DNA of 64,000 bases from JBFGFX01 sp965232455 (GTDB lineage Bacteria; Pseudomonadota; Gammaproteobacteria; Steroidobacterales; Woeseiaceae): the NCBI GenBank assembly GCA_965232455.1, contig OZ246981.1:2356001-2420000 (forward strand). The letters are read 5' to 3'. This document shows positions 18,728 through 28,121 of the stretch, piece after piece; positions within the stretch are counted from its first letter, which is position 1; each line of letters opens with the position of its first letter. The notes beneath the pieces are model-generated. The model saw nothing but the letters and a program-made list of their open reading frames with translations, was not told the origin of the DNA and searched no databases. A program made the translations under genes and the position numbers.

Positions 18728-20626
18728 TTACTCAAATAGGCTCTCGGCGGCCAGCGCGTCCTCGCTCTTGACGATCTCCGCCTGTCGTTCGAGATTCACG
18801 ACCATCGCAGCGTAATCCTGTGATCCCGACTGAAAGCCGAGCTGCAGTTTCATTTCGTCCCGCTCCGCCAATGGGATCGATTCAGGACGCCCAGGCGCGT
18901 ACGCGGTGACGCTGTAAACGGCGTAGTTGCCGGCCTCCGTGACGACGGTGCCGATCCTCGGTTGCCCAGGCAGCGGCTTCTTTTCCTGGAACACCGAAGC
19001 ACGGATGCGGGCGTCCGATCCCGCGTCCTGCCGCGATACCGCGATCGTCCTGGTGGTCATGCCCTCGATCGCCGCTGCGGATTCGTTGAAGTCCCCACCC
19101 CCGGCGAGCGCGACCTGCAGCGCGGAAACACGCTCATTTGCAATCGCAAATGCCCGTTCCGATTTGATGGCGCCGACGATCTCTTCGCTCACTTCCGTCA
19201 GCGGCCGACGCGCGGCTTCGTGGTATTCGGTGACGCTGACGACGATCGCACGATTGGCGTCGAGTTCGATGATGTCCGAGATTTCCCGGTCGATGAGAAC
19301 CCGGTCGTCGAAGACGCCGTCGATCGCCGCCTGATTGCTGCCCAGCGGCTCTCCGCCGGCACGGGTGAACCCGGTGACCATCATGAGCTCCAGACCAACC
19401 GCGTCCGCGAGCGCCTGCATGTCGCTGGCGTCAAACAGGGCGTCTGTCAGATTTCGCTCCAGCGATGCATACTCGGCCTCGGCCTTGTCCTGACGAAGCG
19501 CCTGTTCGAGTTCTCCCCGAATCTCTTCGAGCGGCAGCGTACCGCCCTGTCGGACCTCGTCGAGTCGGATGACGTGAAAACCGAAACCCGTCCTGACCGG
19601 CCCTTCGACGTCGCCCGGCTCCATCGAAAACACCACGTCGCCGAGTTCGCCCGGCAACTGCGTGCGCAACAGGAGACCCAGGTCGCCTCCCTGCTCCGCG
19701 GTGCCGCCGTCCTTGGAATACTGCCGGGCCAGGTCTTCAAACGGCTCGCCGGCATTTGCGCGCGCTGCAAGCGCCGTGGCCTGCTCTTCCGCCGCCGCCT
19801 CGTCGCCCTCGAACGGAATCAGGATGTGACGCGCCTGGCGCTGTTCGTCTTGCTGATATCGTGAACTCGAATCTTCGTAGTACCGCTGCAGCTCTTCCTC
19901 GTTGATCTCCAGCGTCGACGCCAGCGTATCGCGACGCAGTTCGACGTAACTCAGATCAACCGACTCCTGCGATTGGAAATCGTCCGGCCGCTCGTCGTAA
20001 TACGCCTGCACGTCTTCATCGCTGACTTCAATCGTTTCCGTCAGCGCGGCGAGGTTTATCTCGGCGATCGATACCTGCCGCTGTTCGCCGTAGAGATTCA
20101 GATAACGGCGATACTCGGAGGGCGTAACGAAGGCGGTCGCGCCTATGCCGCGTTGTAGCTGATCCTGCTCCAATCCTCGCCGCTGACTCGCCTCGAAGGC
20201 GCTCGGGTTGATGGCCCGTTGCTCGAGCCACAGGTAATACGCCTCGCGCGAAAACTGGCCATCCACATGCCACGTCGGCTCTCGCTGGATGAAGTCCGAC
20301 ACCCGCTCATCGGAAACCTCGTAGTCCGCCGAGTCCAGATACTGTTGCACGAGGGTCTCGCGAATGAGCGAATCCAGCACGCCGTCGCGCACGAGGGCGC
20401 GTAGTTCCGAGGGTATCTCCGTGCCTTGCTCGGCCAGCGCAAGCAGCTGGTTGCGATACGCGTTCTCGAACTCGACGATCGAGATTTCCTCGCCGTTGAC
20501 CTTGGCGGCGTAACCGAGGCCGATGAAATTGTAGTTGATGCCGAAAAACACAAACGGCAGTGCAATCAGCGCCAGAATCGCAAGCGCGAATCTGCCGGTT
20601 ATTCGATCTCGTATTCGTTGCAGCAT
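18728..20626 (-). CDS. ppiD: Periplasmic chaperone / peptidyl-prolyl isomerase PpiD
   Basis: Membrane-anchored periplasmic folding factor, 632 residues. One N-terminal membrane helix (residues about 12-33, ALAILALIALPFVFFGINYNF) is followed by a SurA-type chaperone domain and a parvulin domain around residues 260-360 (RHILIPFEG, GFGFHVIRLDEVRQG). The C-terminal half is the extended chaperone region seen in PpiD. ATG at 20626. It closes the conserved order tig-clpP-clpX-lon-hup-ppiD, here with two tRNA genes between hup and ppiD. In the family it helps newly translocated proteins leave the Sec translocon. Confidence 0.95.
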   Translation of the reverse strand: MLQRIRDRITGRFALAILALIALPFVFFGINYNFIGLGYAAKVNGEEISIVEFENAYRNQLLALAEQGTEIPSELRALVRDGVLDSLIRETLVQQYLDSADYEVSDERVSDFIQREPTWHVDGQFSREAYYLWLEQRAINPSAFEASQRRGLEQDQLQRGIGATAFVTPSEYRRYLNLYGEQRQVSIAEINLAALTETIEVSDEDVQAYYDERPDDFQSQESVDLSYVELRRDTLASTLEINEEELQRYYEDSSSRYQQDEQRQARHILIPFEGDEAAAEEQATALAARANAGEPFEDLARQYSKDGGTAEQGGDLGLLLRTQLPGELGDVVFSMEPGDVEGPVRTGFGFHVIRLDEVRQGGTLPLEEIRGELEQALRQDKAEAEYASLERNLTDALFDASDMQALADAVGLELMMVTGFTRAGGEPLGSNQAAIDGVFDDRVLIDREISDIIELDANRAIVVSVTEYHEAARRPLTEVSEEIVGAIKSERAFAIANERVSALQVALAGGGDFNESAAAIEGMTTRTIAVSRQDAGSDARIRASVFQEKKPLPGQPRIGTVVTEAGNYAVYSVTAYAPGRPESIPLAERDEMKLQLGFQSGSQDYAAMVVNLERQAEIVKSEDALAAESLFE

Positions 20627-20777
20627 AGTCGGGTACGTCGTTTGGGCTCGAGCGCCGGGAGGGCCAGCCTGCGCATAACACTAAGAATATTCAGGGGGCC
20701 CTGCGGACAGAATCAGGGCTCGGATGATACGCGAGGCGACCAACGAGGCCAAGCAGCGGTCGCGCGTCGAAAACACA

Positions 20778-20807
20778 AAAAAAGGGTCCCTCTCGGGACC
20801 CTTTTTT
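20778..20807 (-). terminator. Rho-independent terminator of the Val-Asp tRNA operon
   Basis: GGGTCCC/GGGACCC stem flanked by A and T runs (13-bp stem if the A-T pairs are counted, loop of 4 nt). Read on the minus strand it ends in seven or more T and lies 6 bp after the CCA of tRNA-Asp. Confidence 0.9.
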
Positions 20808-20813
20808 CGTTTA

Positions 20814-20890
20814 TGGCGGAGTGGACGGGACTCGAACCCGCGACCCCCGGCGTGACAGGCCGGTATTCTAACCAGCTGAACTACCACTCC
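20814..20890 (-). tRNA. tRNA-Asp(GTC)
   Basis: 77-nt cloverleaf with encoded CCA: GGAGTGG acceptor, anticodon GTC in CCTGTCACG, T loop TTCGAGT. It follows tRNA-Val by 5 bp and precedes a strong terminator. Confidence 0.97.
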
Positions 20891-20895
20891 GAACC

Positions 20896-20971
20896 TGGTG
20901 GGTGCTGACGGGATCGAACCGCCGACCCTCGCCTTGTAAGGGCGATGCTCTACCAGCTGAGCTAAGCACCC
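20896..20971 (-). tRNA. tRNA-Val(TAC)
   Basis: 76-nt cloverleaf with encoded CCA: GGGTGCT acceptor, anticodon TAC in CTTACAAG, T loop TTCGATC. It lies upstream of tRNA-Asp, in one transcript behind hup. Confidence 0.97.
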
Positions 20972-21088
20972 ATTCGAGCCGCAGCGATACGGCGTGAGTG
21001 CGGCCTTGCTGCGAAAAGTCTCTTAAATCGGTGGCCGAAAACCGCGCTCATTCGACACGATTTTCGGACCCCCGGCCCGAAGGGCGCG

Positions 21089-21361
21089 CTAGTTTACGGC
21101 ATCCTTCAGGGCTTTGCCAGCCTTGAATCCCGGCACTTTACTCGCTTTGATTTGAATTGCTTCTCCGGTTCTCGGATTACGGCCCATGCGCGCGGCACGC
21201 GCCTTAACCGAAAATGTGCCAAACCCAACCAACGACACAGAGTCTCCGCCGGACAGCGCGCTGGTTACGTTGTCGAGTACCGCGTCGACCGCCTTGGTTG
21301 CATCCGCTCTTGAAAGACCAGCCGATGCCGCCACGGCGTCAATGAGTTCTCCCTTGTTCAT
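21089..21361 (-). CDS. hupB: DNA-binding protein HU (beta type)
   Basis: Small histone-like nucleoid protein of 90 residues that bends DNA as a dimer. It starts MNKGELIDAVAASAGLS and carries the beta-arm signature GFGTFSVKARAARMGRNPRTGEAIQI with the intercalating proline in RNPRTGE. ATG at 21361 is preferred over upstream in-frame codons because it has an AAAGGTGA ribosome site and gives the standard family length. It lies between lon and the tRNA-Val/Asp genes, its usual place. Confidence 0.96.
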   Translation of the reverse strand: MNKGELIDAVAASAGLSRADATKAVDAVLDNVTSALSGGDSVSLVGFGTFSVKARAARMGRNPRTGEAIQIKASKVPGFKAGKALKDAVN

Positions 21362-21397
21362 GCAATCACCTTTGCAGATAAAGTTTGATTTTAATGC

Positions 21398-21413
21398 GGA
21401 GAACCAATTCTCC
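21398..21413. promoter_or_regulatory. Inverted repeat in the hup promoter region
   Basis: GGAGAA-CCAA-TTCTCC, a perfect 6-4-6 inverted repeat 37-52 bp before the hupB start, near where a -35 box would lie. It could be a regulator site or a small leader hairpin; no family is recognised. Confidence 0.3.
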
Positions 21414-21602
21414 ACCGCATCTCCGTCATCGCCCTAAAGGACACGAGCGATGTGCTTACCCTAAGTGTTCCGCGACGATTCGATTACCCAAGCTTCGCCG
21501 CCATGCCGGAAGCCGCCATCGGCGGGCCTCTCAGCACGCGTAGCTTATACCAAGCGGCCTCTGGAGCGTCAACAAATCCAGTGTTTCTGCGGGTTTCAGC
21601 AC

Positions 21603-24056
21603 CTAATGGGGGCGGACGGGCTCAACGGCTTTCGGGTCGTCGGCAGCACTGGACGCCGCCGCTTCCTCGGTCTTGGACTGGGCATCCGGCACCGGCATGT
21701 GCTGCAGCGCGTGCTCGAACACCTGATCAATCCATTTCACTGGAACAATCGTCAGCTTGTCTTTGATGTTCTTCGGTATTTCGGCCAGATCCTTCTCGTT
21801 TTCCTGGGGGATGAGAACCGTGCTGATGCCGCCTCTGTGGGCCGCCAGTAGCTTCTCTTTCAGGCCGCCGATCGGCAGAACCTCGCCACGCAGGGTGATC
21901 TCGCCGGTCATGGCCACGTCGCTGCGCACCGGAATTTCCGTCAAGGCCGACACCAGCGCTGTACACATACCGACGCCCGCGCTCGGGCCGTCCTTCGGCG
22001 TCGCCCCCTCCGGCACGTGTACGTGCACGTCGAGCTTCTGGTGAAACTCCTCGTCGACGCCCAGCACGCCGGCCCGGCTGCGCACGACCGTCATCGCCGC
22101 CTGGATGGACTCGGTCATGACGTCACCCAGCTGACCGGTATGCGTCAGCTTGCCCTTACCCGGCACGACGGCCGATTCGATGGTCAGCAGCTCGCCGCCG
22201 ACCTCGGTCCAGGCCAGACCGGTAACCTGTCCGACCTGATCGTTCTCTTCCGCCTTTCCGTAGCGGTGCCGGCGGACACCGAGGTACTTTTCGAGACCCT
22301 TGGAGCTCACGCGGACGGCGCTGTCCCGCGGCTTCAGAAGCAGGGATTTCACTACCTTGCGACATATCTTGGAGATTTCCCGCTCCAGATTGCGGACACC
22401 GGATTCCCGGGTGTAGTGCTGAATGATGTCGAGCACGGCGGCACGGGTCATCGTCAGTTCCTCGTCCTTGAGTCCGTTTTCCTTCATCTGTTTCGGAATC
22501 AGGTATCGCTGCGCAATGTTGAGCTTCTCGTCTTCGGTATAACCGGGTATCCGAATCACCTCCATCCGGTCCAGCAGCGGCGCCGGGATATTCAGGCTGT
22601 TGGCGGTGCAAACGAACATGACGTCCGACAGGTCAAAATCGACTTCGAGATAATGATCGACGAACGTCGAATTCTGTTCGGGGTCCAGCACCTCGAGAAG
22701 TGCCGACGACGGGTCGCCGCGGAAATCCATCGCCATCTTGTCGACTTCGTCGAGCAAAAACAGCGGATTCCGGACGCCGGTCTTGGACAGGTTCTGGATG
22801 ATCTTACCCGGCATCGAGCCGATATACGTTCGACGATGGCCGCGAATTTCCGCCTCGTCCCGCACGCCGCCAAGCGACATGCGCACGAATTTCCGATGGG
22901 TCGCACGCGCGATGCTCTGGCCGAGCGACGTTTTACCGACGCCCGGGGGCCCGACCAGGCACAAAATCGGACCTTTCAGGCGTTTCACGCGCTGCTGGAC
23001 GGCAAGGTATTCGAGAATGCGTTCTTTGACTTTTTCGAGCCCGTAGTGATCCTCCTCGAGCACCGTTTCCGCGCGGTTCAAATCACGAATGACTTTGCTG
23101 CGTTTTTTCCAAGGGGACTTCACCAGCCAGTCGATATAGTTGCGGACCACCGTCGCTTCCGCCGACATCGGAGACATCAGCTTCAGTTTGTTGAGTTCGG
23201 ACGTCGCCTTTTCCTTGGCTTCTTTTGGCATCCCCGCTTTTTCGATACGAGCTTCGAGATCCTGCAATTCGTTGGGCGCGTCCTCCATCTCGCCGAGCTC
23301 TTTCTGAATCGCCTTCATCTGCTCGTTGAGGTAATACTCCCGCTGGCTCTTTTCCATCTGCTGCTTGACGCGGCCACGGATGCGCTTCTCGATCTGCAGA
23401 ACGTCGATTTCGCCCTCGATGATGCCCAGGATCTGCTCGAGCCGGTCTTTTACATCGCGGATCTCGAGAATTCGCTGTTTCTCGGACAGTTTGAGCGCCA
23501 TATGTGCGGCAACCGTGTCGGCCAGGCGGCCCGGCTCGTCGATTCCTGACAGCGACGTCAGGATCTCGGGCGGTATCTTCTTGTTGAGTTTCACGTACTG
23601 CTCGAACTGCGCGATGATCGAGCGCACGAGAACATCCACTTCGCGTTCGTCGTGCCGTTCTTCATCGGCGAGCAGCGTGATGTCTGCGGCGAAATGATCC
23701 GCCACGAGCAGCCGGTCGATCTGGGCCCGCTCGCTACCTTCGACCAGCACCTTGACCGTGCCGTCCGGCAGCTTCAAAAGCTGCAGGATGGTGGCAACGG
23801 TGCCGACGTCGTAGAGATCCTCGGGATCCGGGTCGTCCAGATCGGCCTTCTGCTGCGCGACCAGAAGGATCTTTTTCCCACTGTTCATGGCGCGGTCCAG
23901 AGCGACAATGGACTTTTCCCGGCCGACGAACAGCGGGATGACCATGTGCGGGTAAACGACAACGTCGCGGAGCGGCAAGATCGCTATGTTCCCCGGCTCT
24001 GCCGGTTGCTCGCTCAGATTGATGTTTACGTCGGTCTCAATATCGTCCTGTGACAC
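21603..24056 (-). CDS. lon: ATP-dependent protease Lon
   Basis: Cytoplasmic AAA+ serine protease for abnormal and regulatory proteins. Order: N-terminal substrate domain (ILPLRDVVVYPHMVIPLFVGR), coiled linker, AAA+ module with Walker A GPPGVGKTSLGQSIA and Walker B LFLLDEVDKM, then the protease domain with catalytic Ser in KDGPSAGVGM and Lys in the GGLKEKLLAAHRGG segment. GTG at 24056 is chosen over TTG at 24107 because GAGGG lies 9 nt upstream and the 51-bp extension has no counterpart in the family. Length 817 residues (E. coli 784); the C-terminal tail of about 25 residues rich in Ala, Glu and Asp is an extra. Confidence 0.97.
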   Translation of the reverse strand: MSQDDIETDVNINLSEQPAEPGNIAILPLRDVVVYPHMVIPLFVGREKSIVALDRAMNSGKKILLVAQQKADLDDPDPEDLYDVGTVATILQLLKLPDGTVKVLVEGSERAQIDRLLVADHFAADITLLADEERHDEREVDVLVRSIIAQFEQYVKLNKKIPPEILTSLSGIDEPGRLADTVAAHMALKLSEKQRILEIRDVKDRLEQILGIIEGEIDVLQIEKRIRGRVKQQMEKSQREYYLNEQMKAIQKELGEMEDAPNELQDLEARIEKAGMPKEAKEKATSELNKLKLMSPMSAEATVVRNYIDWLVKSPWKKRSKVIRDLNRAETVLEEDHYGLEKVKERILEYLAVQQRVKRLKGPILCLVGPPGVGKTSLGQSIARATHRKFVRMSLGGVRDEAEIRGHRRTYIGSMPGKIIQNLSKTGVRNPLFLLDEVDKMAMDFRGDPSSALLEVLDPEQNSTFVDHYLEVDFDLSDVMFVCTANSLNIPAPLLDRMEVIRIPGYTEDEKLNIAQRYLIPKQMKENGLKDEELTMTRAAVLDIIQHYTRESGVRNLEREISKICRKVVKSLLLKPRDSAVRVSSKGLEKYLGVRRHRYGKAEENDQVGQVTGLAWTEVGGELLTIESAVVPGKGKLTHTGQLGDVMTESIQAAMTVVRSRAGVLGVDEEFHQKLDVHVHVPEGATPKDGPSAGVGMCTALVSALTEIPVRSDVAMTGEITLRGEVLPIGGLKEKLLAAHRGGISTVLIPQENEKDLAEIPKNIKDKLTIVPVKWIDQVFEHALQHMPVPDAQSKTEEAAASSAADDPKAVEPVRPH

Positions 24057-24379
24057 CTGTATTGCCCTCGCGTGTAGTCGTTTTTCCGGCGGGTAACGGT
24101 TCCACAATCGCCGCCGGCCTGTTTGCTGTATTGCTCATCGCGGTACGACATGCGTCCGCCGCCGCCGAAATCAAGCGCCACCCAATGCCTCGCCGGCCGG
24201 AAGCTGCTCGGCGTCTCGTTCACGACGCCGGCTGGCCCTCGGCCAGGTTAGTTGGTGAGTATCGTCGCAACCCAAGCGAATCGACACAGCCTAATTGTGT
24301 TTTGCGACAAGCTAATAGTCGGCCGCTGCCTGCAAATACTTAGTGTCGCGAGCCCTGGCGCGACCGCGGCCCGCCGAGC
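24057..24379. other. Gap between clpX and lon with no gene
   Basis: 323 bp between the clpX stop and the lon start. No open frame with coding character, tRNA or clear terminator was found. It probably holds the lon promoter; I saw no convincing heat-shock sigma-32 consensus. Confidence 0.5.
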
Positions 24380-25690
24380 TCAGTCGGATCCCGTCGGCCG
24401 CGGCTGCTGCTCGATGTTGACGGTCGGCGGCTCGTCGGATTCGTAAATCACGTACGGCTTCGTTTCACCGCTGACGACCGCCTCGTCCACAACCACTTTC
24501 TTGGCCGAGGTACTCGACGGCAGTTCGTACATCGTGTCGAGAAGCACGTTTTCCAGGATCGTGCGCAAGCCCCTGGCGCCCGTCTTACGTTTCATCGCGC
24601 GTTGCGCAACGGCCCGCAGGGCGTCCTCGCGAAACTCCAGGTCGACGCCTTCCATGTCGAACAACTTTTTGTACTGCTTGGTCAATGCATTCTTCGGCTC
24701 GAGCAGAATGCTGACAAGCGCCTCTTCATCGAGTTCCTCGAGCGTCGCAACGACCGGGAGGCGGCCGACGAACTCGGGAATGAGACCGTAGCGGATCAGA
24801 TCCTCGGGTTCGACGTCGTGCAGCAGCTCGCCGATTTTTTGTTCGTCTTCGCCGGTTTTCACCTCCGCGACAAACCCGATACCGCTTTTCGAGGATCGAT
24901 TCAGGATGATTTTCTCGAGACCGGCGAACGCGCCACCGCAGATAAACAGGATGTTGCCGGTGTCGACCTGCAAAAATTCCTGTTGCGGATGTTTGCGCCC
25001 GCCCTGCGGCGGCACCGAGGCAATCGTCCCTTCGATCAGCTTCAGCAGCGCCTGCTGAACGCCCTCGCCGGACACGTCGCGCGTAATCGACGGATTGTCG
25101 GATTTCCTGGAAACCTTGTCGATCTCGTCGATGTAGACGATGCCGGTCTGCGCTTTCTCGACGTCGTAATCGCATTTTTGCAGGAGTTTCTGGATGATGT
25201 TCTCGACGTCTTCTCCGACGTAACCCGCTTCGGTCAGGGTCGTGGCGTCGGCGATCGTAAACGGCACGTTCAGCAGGCGAGCCAGCGTCTCCGCGAGCAG
25301 GGTCTTGCCGCAGCCGGTCGGGCCGATCAGCAGGATGTTGCTCTTCGCCAGTTCGATGTCGTCCTTGTTCCGTTCTGTCGTCCGGTCTTCCAGGCGTTTG
25401 TAGTGGTTGTAAACGGCCACCGAGAGCACTTTTTTGGCGCGCTGCTGGCCGATAACGTATTCGTCGAGCACCGCCTTGATCTCATGAGGCTTCGGCAGAC
25501 TGTCTTGTCCGGTCTCACCGCTGTCCTCGAGTTCCTCGCGAATGATGTCGTTGCAAAGCTCGACACATTCGTCACAGATGAAAACGGAGGGCCCGGCGAT
25601 CAGCTTGCGAACTTCGTGTTGGCTTTTGCCACAAAAAGAACAGTAAAGGAGTTTTCCGTCCTCGTTCTTGCCGCGGGAATCGTCACTCAT
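24380..25690 (-). CDS. clpX: ClpX, ATPase subunit of the ClpXP protease
   Basis: AAA+ unfoldase that feeds tagged substrates to ClpP. The N-terminal zinc finger has two pairs of cysteines (CSFCGK and CDEC), followed by Walker A GPTGCGKTLLAETLA, the pore-loop segment GYVGEDVENII, Walker B VYIDEIDKV and the IGF-type ClpP-contact region SGIGFVAEV. ATG at 25690 (MSDDSRGKNED) is chosen over a TTG at 25714 because it matches the usual family N-terminus. It lies 125 bp after clpP in the classic tig-clpP-clpX-lon order. Confidence 0.97.
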   Translation of the reverse strand: MSDDSRGKNEDGKLLYCSFCGKSQHEVRKLIAGPSVFICDECVELCNDIIREELEDSGETGQDSLPKPHEIKAVLDEYVIGQQRAKKVLSVAVYNHYKRLEDRTTERNKDDIELAKSNILLIGPTGCGKTLLAETLARLLNVPFTIADATTLTEAGYVGEDVENIIQKLLQKCDYDVEKAQTGIVYIDEIDKVSRKSDNPSITRDVSGEGVQQALLKLIEGTIASVPPQGGRKHPQQEFLQVDTGNILFICGGAFAGLEKIILNRSSKSGIGFVAEVKTGEDEQKIGELLHDVEPEDLIRYGLIPEFVGRLPVVATLEELDEEALVSILLEPKNALTKQYKKLFDMEGVDLEFREDALRAVAQRAMKRKTGARGLRTILENVLLDTMYELPSSTSAKKVVVDEAVVSGETKPYVIYESDEPPTVNIEQQPRPTGSD

Positions 25691-25815
25691 TAACTGCGTT
25701 GCCTCTGTAACCAAGAATCAGTCTGTTACGACTCGTTCTGTATATAACATGTGACTTCTGGGGGTGCAAAGCGCCACCTCTCAAACCGCGCACTAGCACA
25801 CTTAAATCACTGAAT

Positions 25816-26448
25816 TTACTTGGAATCGCCCTCGACCGAGCCGCCAAGCTCGGCGCGCTGCTCCAAGACCGTGTCAATGAGACCATATTTGGCAGCCTCT
25901 TCGCCGCTCATGAACCGGTCTCGCTCCAAGTCGTTCTGGATCGTCTCCAGACTTTGACCCGTGTGCCGCGCCATAATTTCGTTCAGACGACGTTTTAAAT
26001 CCAACACTTCCTTGGCGTGAATGTCGATATCTGTCGCCTGACCCTGAAAACCGGCGCTCGGCTGGTGCACCATAATACGCGAATGGGGCAGCGCAAAACG
26101 CTTGCCCTTGGTTCCACCGGCGAGCAGCAGAGCCCCCATACTGGCGGCCTGGCCGACGCAGATCGTGCTGACGTCGCAATTGACGAACTGCATCGTGTCG
26201 TATATCGACAGGCCGGAGGTGACCGAACCGCCGGGAGAATTGATGTAGAGGTGGATGTCTTTGTCGGGGTTTTCCGATTCGAGGTACAGCAACTGGGCGA
26301 CCACGAGATTGGCCATGTAATCCTCGACCGGTCCCACGATAAAAACCAGACGCTCCTTCAGCAGGCGCGAGTAGATGTCATAGGCGCGCTCACCGCGGGC
26401 CGTCTGCTCGACGACCATCGGCACTAAATTCAATGCTTGGGCACTCAT
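25816..26448 (-). CDS. clpP: ClpP, proteolytic subunit of ClpXP
   Basis: Serine protease that forms two stacked heptameric rings. The catalytic Ser lies in GQAASMGALLLAGG and the His in SRIMVHQPSAGFQG; the Asp is expected about 50 residues on, in the ERDRF region. Length 210 residues (E. coli 207). The N-terminal MSAQALNLVPMVVEQTARGERAYDIYSRLL matches the processed family start. ATG at 26448. It follows tig by 58 bp on the same strand. Confidence 0.97.
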   Translation of the reverse strand: MSAQALNLVPMVVEQTARGERAYDIYSRLLKERLVFIVGPVEDYMANLVVAQLLYLESENPDKDIHLYINSPGGSVTSGLSIYDTMQFVNCDVSTICVGQAASMGALLLAGGTKGKRFALPHSRIMVHQPSAGFQGQATDIDIHAKEVLDLKRRLNEIMARHTGQSLETIQNDLERDRFMSGEEAAKYGLIDTVLEQRAELGGSVEGDSK

Positions 26449-26506
26449 TGTCGCTTGTCTTCCTCTCTTTGGTGACCGCAGTGGCAGCCCGGGCGTGATA
26501 TCCAGG

Positions 26507-27805
26507 CTAGGTTTGCGGCGGATTCATGTAATCCTTGAACCCGACCTTCTTGACCTTCTCGGATCCGTTTTCGATCAGGCTGTCAAGCGCCTGCTCTTCC
26601 AGCACCATCGGTTCGATTTGCGAGATGAACTGGGGGTTACTCATATAGGTTGCAACCATGTCCTCGGCATTTTCGTAGCCGGCACACATTTCTTCAACGT
26701 GGCTGCGCACCCGGGCGGGGTCCACGGACAGCGACCGGTCCTGGACGTACTGGCGCAGCAACAGGCCGAGCCGGACCCGCCGTTCGGCGGCCTCGAAAAA
26801 CCCCTCGATGGCCGGAGCCTGCGAGTGATCCTCGACGCCAAGCCGGCGCATCGCCTCGTGTTGCATATTGTGGGCTTCCTTCTGGACCAGCGCTTTCGGC
26901 ACCTCGATCGGATTGGCGTCGAGAAGCGCCTGCATCGCCTGCTCCTTGACGTCACCGCGAACCTTCTGGCGCGCCTCGCGCTCCATGTTGGCAATCACCT
27001 CTTCTTTGAGCTTGTCGAGACCGCCACCCTCGACGCCGTAAGTCTCGGCCAGGCTGTCGTCGAGCGGCGGCAGCTCGAGTTCCTCTACGCGGTGGACCTT
27101 CACGGCAAATTCGACTTTTTTACCGGCGAGCTCGGCGGCGTGGTAGTCCTTCGGAAACTTCACCTTGAACGTCTTTTCGTCGCCGGCCGAGACGCCGGTC
27201 AGCCCCTTCTCGAAATCCGGCAGCATCTGGCCCTGACCGAGAATCACCGGCACCTCCGTGCCCTGGCCGCCTTCGATCGGTTCGCCCTTGAGCGTGCCGT
27301 TGAAGTCGACGACAACCCGATCTTCCGTCGCGCTGGCCCGCTCGACCGTCGACCATTCCGCTTTCTGACGGCGGAGATTATCGAGCATGTCGTCGCAATC
27401 GGCCTCGCTGATCTGTACGTCCGGGCGCTCTACCTTGATTTTGTCCAAACCGGTCAGAGTGACTTCGGGCAGCACCTCGAAGGTCGCGACATACGCGAAA
27501 CCCGCTTTGTTTTCACTGACGACCGGTTCGATCGAGGGCCCGCCGGCCGGATTGAGGTTCTCCTGCAGCACCGCGTCGGAATAACTCTTTTGCATAAGAT
27601 CCGACAGAACTTCCTGCCGAATTTGTTGACCGTATCGCTGTTTGACGACCTTGGGCGGAATCTTGCCCGGCCGAAATCCCTTGATTTTGGCGCTGCGGCC
27701 CACCCGAATGAGCCGCGACTCAATTTCTTTTTCGATACGTTCGGCGGGCAGCTCGACGCGCATTTTGCGTTCCAGACTGCCGGTGGATTCCACGGTGACC
27801 ATCAT
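26507..27805 (-). CDS. tig: Trigger factor
   Basis: Ribosome-bound chaperone and peptidyl-prolyl isomerase that meets nascent chains at the exit tunnel. The N-terminal ribosome-binding signature GFRPGKIPPKVVKQRYG lies near residues 44-60, an FKBP-type isomerase domain around 150-250, and the long helical C-terminal arms to residue 432. ATG at 27805 is followed by a second ATG. It is 91 bp downstream of tRNA-Leu, with a tRNA-like T arm in its leader (27828-27848), so its mRNA may begin within or just after the tRNA transcript. Confidence 0.96.
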   Translation of the reverse strand: MMVTVESTGSLERKMRVELPAERIEKEIESRLIRVGRSAKIKGFRPGKIPPKVVKQRYGQQIRQEVLSDLMQKSYSDAVLQENLNPAGGPSIEPVVSENKAGFAYVATFEVLPEVTLTGLDKIKVERPDVQISEADCDDMLDNLRRQKAEWSTVERASATEDRVVVDFNGTLKGEPIEGGQGTEVPVILGQGQMLPDFEKGLTGVSAGDEKTFKVKFPKDYHAAELAGKKVEFAVKVHRVEELELPPLDDSLAETYGVEGGGLDKLKEEVIANMEREARQKVRGDVKEQAMQALLDANPIEVPKALVQKEAHNMQHEAMRRLGVEDHSQAPAIEGFFEAAERRVRLGLLLRQYVQDRSLSVDPARVRSHVEEMCAGYENAEDMVATYMSNPQFISQIEPMVLEEQALDSLIENGSEKVKKVGFKDYMNPPQT

Positions 27806-27827
27806 CAGTTGCTACCTATCCTGCTTG

Positions 27828-27848
27828 CGATGAGACTCGAACTCATCG
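27828..27848 (-). repeat. tRNA T-arm-like remnant in the tig leader
   Basis: Minus-strand CGATGAG-TTCGAGT-CTCATCG: a 7-bp stem with the canonical T loop TTCGAGT. Its core GAGTTCGAGTCTC is identical over 13 bp to the T arm of tRNA-Leu, which ends 49 bp upstream. No acceptor stem or CCA is left. It could be a decayed tRNA copy or a leader hairpin. Confidence 0.5.
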
Positions 27849-27896
27849 TGTTTTAGTATTTAATTTTAAAAATCAGTAAGTTACGCGCTACGGGCG

Positions 27897-27981
27897 TGGT
27901 GCGAAAGGAGAGACTCGAACTCTCACGGGTTACCCCACAGGAACCTAAATCCTGCGCGTCTACCAATTCCGCCACTTTCGC
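27897..27981 (-). tRNA. tRNA-Leu(TAG)
   Basis: 85-nt class II tRNA with encoded CCA, long variable arm (TGTGGGGTAACCCGT), anticodon TAG in GATTTAGGT and T loop TTCGAGT. It lies between the repeat array and tig. Confidence 0.97.
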
Positions 27982-28121
27982 ACGTCAGGACATAGCGCCG
28001 GGGTTTTCGATCCGGGCGCGAATTATAGCAGCGAATGCAAATACCCGGACGGTTTTGCCGCCATCGGTCAGGGCGCCCGCCGGACGGGCCGGGCAGCCGC
28101 AAAAACCCGTGAAACAACTGG

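Noticed and set aside
22017..23549. 510-codon plus-strand frame
   Set aside because: Antisense to lon.
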